Source: Cercospora beticola (Eukaryota; Ascomycota; Dothideomycetes; Mycosphaerellales; Mycosphaerellaceae). From it: DNA of 64,000 bases. A model generated the notes under the pieces. It saw only the letters and a program-made list of their open reading frames with translations, had not been told where the DNA came from and searched no databases. Below, in pieces: positions 57,561-64,000 of this stretch; positions within the stretch are counted from its first letter, which is position 1, and each line of letters begins with the position of its first letter. Position numbers and translations under genes: made by a program. The stretch lies in contig NC_088942.1 of NCBI RefSeq assembly GCF_033473495.1, positions 2,046,001-2,110,000 of the forward strand. Direction: 5' to 3'.

Positions 57561-58811
57561 GGCCGGTTTGCTCGCAGCTCATGCGTAGACACGCCTCGAC
57601 GCGGTCCGAGCATGCCGTTGATGCGGTATGCCGGTCTACATGCCATAGGCGTCGGTATCCATGCTGCGGAAGGATCCAAGTTTGCGTTGGAAGCCGATTG
57701 GGTCTCATGCTGCCAATGTCAAACCCAACTTCGCGAAGACAGTGCAGTAATAAAACTGAATGCTTCTGTCAAGATCTGAATGAGCCCGATGTCGTACCTT
57801 AGAGCCAACGTCATTGACTAAGCAGGCAGCATACTGTCTGAAAGGCGTAAGGTCAATGTCTGTTTCCAAGTTAGCTCCGAGCAAAGCCCCAAGATGACAT
57901 ATCGCTTGGCAGACTGTGCTTCCCGCAACGCCCAAGTTTGGGGGTCATGGACTAAGGCAGTCGCGATCCCAACGGGAAACGTGCAGCGCATCGCTATATT
58001 TGTCGGGAGATTGCTTGGATGCCCACTTCTCCAGTCACTATATGGGCACGCAGCGCAAGCACTATCTTCTGCTGATGAATGCGTGTTTGGCACGGAGATA
58101 GACGGCCGAGAGGGGGCACGCACTTGGACCATCGGCAATTGCGCGTGGGCTGCGCGAGCAGGACAGTGATGGCGTCGGAGTCCGGTGTTTGGAGGGGACG
58201 TTGGGACTTAGCAATCGCTGTATTCCGCGGAAAATACCTCAGACGAAGCAGCGCAGCAGAGTGATGAAAGGCGCGTGGTCCAGGCGGCGGCGCTGCGAGC
58301 GGTTGCCACAGCGCGCAATCGTCAGAGACGTCGCGCTGACACCAGGACTGAGGTCATCGGAGGTGATTTGTATACAGCCGAGTATCTGGCGTGAATGCCG
58401 CCGAGGAGCGCAGTCAGTCGGTCAGTCGTCAGCGGGCGGAAGGCGTCGTCGGCAACGGCGGAGGGGTGAGAGTAGCGAGGGCAGAGTCGCAGCGAGGGCA
58501 GCAGATTCCCTCTCCCACGCGTGCACCAGACAGTGCATAGACCGATCATCACCATTCCCCTTCGCATATCCGCCGGCGGGAGGTGTTTGCTGCGCTGCTC
58601 CAGCTTATGTTACTCAGCGCCTGCTAATCGTCTCCGACACGTCCCGTGCAGCGCAAAGAGCAAAGGCGCGCCCCACCACGCAGGGCTCATGACATCCTCA
58701 CCCTCAACAGCCAAAACTTCTGGCTTGCTTTCTTCCGCTACTACAACTACCACTTCGCAACTGCGAGTTGACTCCATCTCTCAACATCTACACCCCACCA
58801 ACTCTGCGAAC
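57561..58811. other. Promoter-side interval of the 6-phosphogluconate dehydrogenase gene
   Basis: About 1.25 kb without a convincing coding region. The last 130 bp is C/A-rich and pyrimidine-rich (CTACTACAACTACCACTTC) and looks like a fungal leader. Confidence 0.35.
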
Positions 58812-60685
58812 ATGTCTGGACAAGTGGAAGCTGTGTGAGTCTGCCCTCCAAACCTGCCCGCCCATCCTGATGTCACCCGCCTGCCCCTCACCAAAAGATT
58901 TTATCCTCCCGGAACATTGCTCACTGCGGCTCTGCGAGCACTGCAAGGAACATGCGTAATCAGACTCCGCCGCAGCTGCTCTCGCATGCCAATGGCACAA
59001 TCTCCGCACGCATTGCTCTCGCAGACTGCGCGAGCTGCCTTCACTTCTGGAGCTCGCATACCCAATCTCCCGCAGCTCAAACCAATTCATCCGGACATGG
59101 CTGACTGTGACTCTACAGCGGCGACTTCGGTCTCATTGGCCTCGCGGTCATGGGCCAGAACCTGATCCTCAACGCTGCCGACCACGGCTTCACCGTCGTC
59201 GCTTTCAACCGCACCGTCGCTAAGGTTGATCGCTTCCTCGACAATGAGGCCAAGGGAAAGAGCATTGTGGGAGCACACAGCATGGAAGAATTCGTGGCCA
59301 AGCTGAAGAAGCCACGCCGCATGATGCTTCTCGTCATGGCCGGTCAGCCAGTCGACGACTTCATTGAGAACCTGTTGAAGAGCGGCATTGAGGAGGGCGA
59401 CATCATTATCGATGGTGGTAACTCCCACTTCCCAGACACCAACCGCCGAACCAAGTACCTTGCATCCAAGGGCATTCGCTTCGTTGGATCCGGTGTGTCT
59501 GGTGGTGAGGAGGGTGCCCGTTATGGACCTTCCATCATGCCTGGTGGAAACGAGGAGGCCTGGCCATACATCAAGGATGTCCTCCAGAGCATCTCTGCCA
59601 AGTCTGATGGCGAGGCTTGCTGCCAATGGGTCGGTGACGAGGGTGCTGGTCACTACGTCAAGATGGTGCACAACGGTATCGAGTACGGTGACATGCAGCT
59701 GATTTGCGAGGTGAGCATGACGGAAAGCATAATTGGAGATTGTACGTGCTGACAAAATGCAGGCCTACGACATCATGAAGCGTGGTCTTGGCATGAGCGG
59801 CAAGGAGATGGCCGACGTCTTCGCAGAATGGAACAAGGGCGTCCTCGACTCATTCCTCATCGAGATCACCCGCGATATCCTCTACTTCAACGACGATGAT
59901 GGAACAACACTTGTCGAGAAGATCCTCGATGCTGCTGGACAGAAGGGAACTGGCAAGTGGACTGCCATTAACGCCCTCGACATGGGTCAGCCAGTGACAC
60001 TCATTGGTGAGGCTGTGTTCGCGCGATGCTTGTCCTCGCTCAAGGGCGAGCGAACTCGCGCCAGCGAGAAGCTCACTGGCCCAACACCAAACTTCACTGG
60101 TGACCGGGCACAATTCCTGAAGAACCTCGAGCAAGCTCTTTACGCCTCGAAGATCATTTCATACGCACAGGGCTTCATGCTCATGCAGAGCGTAAGTCCG
60201 AGCCTGCTGTTAGTAGCTGAATCTCAACTGACCCAGTATTACAGGCTGCCAAGGAATACGGCTGGAAGCTCCAGAAGCCAGAGATCGCCCTCATGTGGCG
60301 CGGTGGCTGCATTATCCGCTCCGTCTTCTTGAAGGACATTACCAAGGCATACCGCTCGAACCCAGACCTCGAGAACTTGCTCTTTGACGACTTCTTCAAC
60401 AAGGCTATTCACAACGCACAAGAAGGCTGGAGAGACGTCGTCTCCAAGGGCGCTCTCTGGGGTATTCCAACTCCAGCATTCTCCACCGCTCTTTCCTTCT
60501 TCGATGGCTTCAGGACAAAGGACCTCCCAGCCAACCTCCTCCAGGCCCAGCGTGACTACTTCGGTGCTCACACTTTCCGCATCAAGCCAGAGCACGCCAG
60601 CGAGAAGTACCCAGAGGGCAAGGATATCCACGTGAACTGGACCGGCCGCGGAGGTAACGTTTCCGCGTCGACGTACAATGCTTAG
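58812..60685 (+). CDS. GND1: 6-phosphogluconate dehydrogenase, decarboxylating
   Basis: Four exons: 58812-58834, 59119-59710, 59763-60191 and 60245-60685 (introns 284, 52 and 53 bp), 494 aa, normal length. The first exon is only 23 nt (MSGQVEA plus two bases). The NADP-binding fold is [20 protein letters not shown]. Other motifs are [28 protein letters not shown], the substrate motif [19 protein letters not shown], and the catalytic [17 protein letters not shown]. Late features are [20 protein letters not shown] and [16 protein letters not shown]. The reaction is 6-phosphogluconate + NADP+ to ribulose-5-phosphate + CO2 + NADPH (oxidative pentose phosphate pathway, cytosol). The unusually long first intron for this genome may carry regulatory sequence. 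Confidence 0.97.
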
Positions 60686-60932
60686 ATATCTTCATGACCA
60701 GCGCGTGTGTTGCTATGAATGCCAGCGAAACCAACTTTTCCCATGCGGCCACCCTGTTTGGCGCCGCTTCCCTCCGACTGTCAGGACATTTAGCCAGAAG
60801 CGGCGTCTTGTATGAAACAAGTGGTTGGGTCGACAGAAAAGTATAAATCATCATGGATAGAATGAGGCCAATTACAATGAAAGCGAAATGTTCGACGACT
60901 CAAATGCTGTGTTTCTTCCCCGCCTACCGACT

Positions 60933-62014
60933 CTACGCATGCTTCTTCTGATCCTCCTCTACCCCCTTCATCACCCAGTTACTATGATGCTTCGCATAGT
61001 CCTCCGCCCCCTCCTTCGTCTTCATCGCCTCCTTCATCTCAAACTTATCCGGCACATCACACCCCCTCTTCACCGCCTCCCTCTTCTGAATCGTCTCCAA
61101 CCACCTCTGCAACGCCTCAAAACTCTTCGTCTCCACCCCCGCCCATTCCGCCCAATTGACCCAACTAAAACAACAAATATCGGCAATCGTATATTTCCCT
61201 CCTACAATCCACAACCCCTCTCCTTTCTTTTCTTGTTCAGCTAGACGATCATTGAGAACTTGATAGAGACGCTTGGTTTCGGTTTGGTAGCGGGTTATAG
61301 CGTAGGGGATTTTGGTGGGGGCGTAGCGGTAGAAGTGGTTTGCTTGGCCTTGCATGGGGCCTATGCCGGATTGCATCCAGATTAGCCAGTTGAGGAGTTG
61401 GTAGTGTTCTGGGGAGGTTGGGGGAAAGGAGAGGGTGTGGGAGGGGTCGTAGGTGGAGGTTAGGTAGAGTTGGATTGAGGCGCCTTCGAAGAGGGTTTGT
61501 GGGGTGGAGGGGTTTGTGGTGTCGATTAGGGCGGGGATGCGGCCGTTTGCTGGTGGGGGAGAGTGAGCGATTAGCTGGTTTCTATTGAGGCGGAAGAAGC
61601 GGAGGGATGAAGAGGGTTTGGATCGCTTGCTGGGGCAAGAGTTGTCGGGATTGAAGCCGTTCAGCATGCCCCTCGGGTAGGTATTGCCATTGTCATCAAC
61701 AGTCAAGAAACTGGGCATAGAGATGTCCTCATCCATCGACAGCCCATTGCTCGCCATCTCTTTCGCTCTTTTTGAATGTACTCTTAGCAAACGAGACTTA
61801 CGATTAATCTTCAAAAACCACTCCTCTTTCTGTTGATTCTTCGCAATCTCAATCTTGTGGACATTGTACTTTAGCCCAAGTTCTTCCAATGTGATGCTGA
61901 TCTTCTGGCCATTGGGCGTGCCCGCAGTATATCTATTTCTTAATGTCAGTATCTGGTGTTGATTGTGTTTGTGGCTGAAACTCACAGGTCAATGTTGGTC
62001 TCCTGGGTAGACAT
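60933..62014 (-). CDS. Ure2-like glutathione S-transferase
   Basis: Three exons: 62014-61986 (29 nt), 61932-61802 and 61549-60933 (introns 53 and 252 bp), 258 aa. The spliced N-terminal thioredoxin-like domain reads MSTQETNIDLYTAGTPNG..., then KISITLEELGLKYNVH and KEEWFLKINPNGRIPALIDT, where INPN forms across the second junction. A helical GST-C domain follows: LNWLIWMQSGIGPMQGQANH, YTIADICCFSWVNWAEWAGV. This is the Ure2p/GTT-like fungal class, which conjugates glutathione or has peroxidase activity. There is no prion-like N-terminal extension, so no nitrogen-repression role is implied. It converges on the 6-phosphogluconate dehydrogenase gene, 247 bp apart. Confidence 0.9.
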
Positions 62015-62457
62015 GATTCTGCTGTTTTGGATAATGCGTTCTTGCTGTCCGATGTTACTACATCGAAGCTCTTTATTTTGTGTCGTCTCTTCGTGATACG
62101 TCATATGACGGCTTGAGCTGCAACGCGGAAGCTGTAAGGCTAGCTAGATTTCTTTCGAGCATTGATTGACTGCAATCCGGTGTGTTGTCAGCATTGCTTC
62201 CAGTGATTGTGTAATGAAACATGAGACGAATCAACTCATGTCCTCTCCAGCGCCCAAAAACTGCGCAGTCAACATTAGACTATCGGCGATAGTACTCAAT
62301 AATGTACAAAGAGCTGCTTCTTTTCAACGCAGCATTCATCTAGACATTCCTTCGTCTCTCCGCATCACCACTCATTGGTATCGACTCCTTTTCAAAATCC
62401 ACCATGCGTAGAATTTCACTCTTAGAACGACCTTCGCCGGGCACTATCGCCACGCTT
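62015..62457. other. Intergenic, no gene seen
   Basis: About 440 bp between the GST start and the Nab2 stop; promoter of the GST gene and 3' UTR of Nab2. No further feature. Confidence 0.4.
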
Positions 62458-64000
62458 CTAGCTGACGACGTCCGCTTCCATCTCGCCTCCGCCTTCCTGC
62501 TTAACGCCGAATTCTTCCTTCACACCGTTACCGTTTGTCTGACCTGGTAGGATGAGCTCCTCAGGCCCGTCTTCCTTCTTGAAGTCTGCAAATCTCTCTG
62601 CCTTGTCGCCGGGCGTCCAGACTTTATCCTCAAATTTTCCTCGCTTCTGGCCAGCTTCGTGTTTGTACGGGCAGTTCTGGTTCAGGCATGGGTTGTACCG
62701 GCACACAATCGTACTGTGTCCAAAAGTGCAGCCAGGGGTGGTGCAGTCTCCGCCGTTTTTGCATGGCCTCACATTTGGATGTGTGAAAGGGCATTGCGCG
62801 TTTTGGCAGTTGGGGTAGAACTTGCATGGCACCGGGATAGCACCAGGCTTCGCGCTGGCCGGGCTGGGATGGCGAGCGGTGCAACTCTTGTTTGTGCACT
62901 TGCCAGCGTAGGAGCACGTGGCTGTCATGTCGAGGGTAGGAACGGTCTCCAACGTTGTCCTTGGACCGCGATGCGCAAATCCGCAACCAGGGTTTGTGCA
63001 TGAGAGATCGAATCGGCATGGACTCGAGAATTTGCCGCCGCCATTTTCGTCTCCGTCCAGATCCATGCCATCAGCTCCGCCAGCGTGAGGCCCGCTGGGT
63101 AGCGCACCGTCAGGCATCTTGCCATCCACTGCGTGTAGTGTAGGTGCTTGTTGCTGTCCACCTCTGCCGCCACGAGCACCTCCACGAGTACCTCTCCCGC
63201 GAGCGCCTCCTCGACCGCCATTTGGGCCAGCGCCGCCGTTCGGAATGGCTTGCAACATCTGCTGGAACATATTCGCCTGCATTTCCATCATTTGCATGAA
63301 CTGCATCTGCTGTTGCGAGTCCACGCCAGGTGCTGCGCCCATCATTCCCATGCCATTTTGTGGGCCGCCACGTCCGCCGTTCAGCATTCGACCGACACCG
63401 CGTGCGATACTGTGTTTCGGTCCTCGGGGTGCTGCGTCTCGTGAGGAATGTGAGTTGATCCTGCCTGCCCCGACACCAGCTGCACCTTTTATCCTTCGAA
63501 GGTTATCAGGAAGCTCCGATCGGTCGAGGTTGCGATTGAGCTGGTTAAGCATGCGGCCGCCCCGCCCTCTCTGAGGACCGGAGCCGTTGCGCATCGATCG
63601 TGGACCTGTGGGTCTGTATTGGGTTAGTTGCTGATATGGTTGCTGTATACCCCAGGGCCGCGGCTGTCGCATGTAGCGATTGCCGTGGAACTGGTTGAAA
63701 TGAGAAAAGTTGACATACGGTGCTTCCGCTGGTGATGCTGAGTCCTCCATCATAGCATCACCGGAAGTTGATTGTTGCGCTTGTTCCTGATGCGCGCCAT
63801 TGTTCTCGGTCTGCTGTGCTTGCTGCTGCTGAGGCTGCGTGATTGTCTGCACTTGGTCAAAGAGCCACTTCGTGAAATCGATGACTTCGGGGTTGTCGTC
63901 GCCAATCGCCAGCAGATCAGTGCCCAGCTCTGCTTGCACGCCTTGCGCGTCTCTGCCGTTAACAATCATCATTGTCACGTACTCGGCGAGTGTCATGTCG
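62458..64000 (-). CDS. NAB2: Nab2-type CCCH zinc-finger poly(A)-RNA-binding protein (5' end beyond window)
   Basis: Open from the right edge to a stop at 62458, at least 512 aa. The N-terminal PWI-like fold is present only in part (LAEYVTMMIVNGRDAQGV, FTKWLFDQV); the family has more residues before this, so the ATG at 63996 is probably internal and the true start lies outside. A Gln-rich stretch, a basic RGG/GRGG region (QRGRGGRMLN, RGGARGRGTRGGARGG) and a Met/Gln-rich segment follow. At the C-terminus are five tandem C-x5-C-x(4-6)-C-x3-H fingers: CRFDLSCTNPGCGFAH, CSYAGKCTNKSCTARH, CKFYPNCQNAQCPFTH, CKNGGDCTTPGCTFGH and CRYNPCLNQNCPYKH. The role is mRNA poly(A) length control and nuclear export. 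Confidence 0.9.
   Translation of the reverse strand, partial: DMTLAEYVTMMIVNGRDAQGVQAELGTDLLAIGDDNPEVIDFTKWLFDQVQTITQPQQQQAQQTENNGAHQEQAQQSTSGDAMMEDSASPAEAPYVNFSHFNQFHGNRYMRQPRPWGIQQPYQQLTQYRPTGPRSMRNGSGPQRGRGGRMLNQLNRNLDRSELPDNLRRIKGAAGVGAGRINSHSSRDAAPRGPKHSIARGVGRMLNGGRGGPQNGMGMMGAAPGVDSQQQMQFMQMMEMQANMFQQMLQAIPNGGAGPNGGRGGARGRGTRGGARGGRGGQQQAPTLHAVDGKMPDGALPSGPHAGGADGMDLDGDENGGGKFSSPCRFDLSCTNPGCGFAHRGPRTTLETVPTLDMTATCSYAGKCTNKSCTARHPSPASAKPGAIPVPCKFYPNCQNAQCPFTHPNVRPCKNGGDCTTPGCTFGHSTIVCRYNPCLNQNCPYKHEAGQKRGKFEDKVWTPGDKAERFADFKKEDGPEELILPGQTNGNGVKEEFGVKQEGGGEMEADVVS

Noticed and set aside
1..64000. Transposable elements or RIP-mutated repeats
   Set aside because: No long AT-rich TpA-enriched blocks, terminal repeats, or transposase/reverse-transcriptase motifs were seen on reading either strand.

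Overview
The window reads as nuclear DNA of a filamentous ascomycete. Genes carry zero to four short GT-AG introns (mostly about 50-100 bp, several with CTAAC/CTGAC branch points). Families include Zn2Cys6/fungal_trans regulators, berberine-bridge-type FAD oxidases, a GH128 glucanase, a Mep ammonium transporter, Sas2 and Nab2. Moderate GC and family content suggest Dothideomycetes, but that placement is inference. There is no CRISPR, rRNA, convincing tRNA or intact transposon.

Layout. 0-5 kb: a HIRIP3-like chromatin protein, a DUF1993 protein and a cation/H+ antiporter. 5-10 kb: a possible small catabolic group of a Zn2Cys6 regulator, a DUF3237 protein and an amidase. 10-19 kb: a degraded stretch, Sas2-type acetyltransferase, a lysine-rich unknown and a very large unknown protein (about 1475 aa) with an N-terminal Cys/His cluster. 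20-27.5 kb: accessory genes, namely a secreted FAD oxidase, an unknown protein with a hydrophobic segment, an FAD monooxygenase with an unusual splice donor, a short frame-broken membrane-protein locus and a GPI-type GH128 glucanase. 27.5-46 kb is gene-sparse: a Mep1/3-type ammonium transporter with GATA motifs upstream, a TBC RabGAP, a Q/P-rich conserved protein and a mitochondrial Mrm2-type methyltransferase. 47-64 kb: two unknown genes, then primary metabolism (mitochondrial serine hydroxymethyltransferase head-to-head with S-adenosylmethionine synthetase, an alpha/beta hydrolase, 6-phosphogluconate dehydrogenase, a Ure2-like GST) and the Nab2 poly(A)-RNA-binding gene running off the right edge.

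Functional links. SHMT and SAM synthetase are consecutive steps of one-carbon supply, and the Mrm2-like enzyme consumes SAM. The TF/DUF3237/amidase trio could be a locally regulated unit. The two flavoenzymes near 20-25 kb have no biosynthetic backbone enzyme beside them, so no secondary-metabolite cluster is claimed. The most noteworthy signals are apparent single-base insertions in short homopolymers at three loci (about 26.17/26.31, 44.05 and 48.23 kb), a GC-type splice donor in a conserved flavoenzyme motif, and an in-frame-stop intron whose length is a multiple of three.
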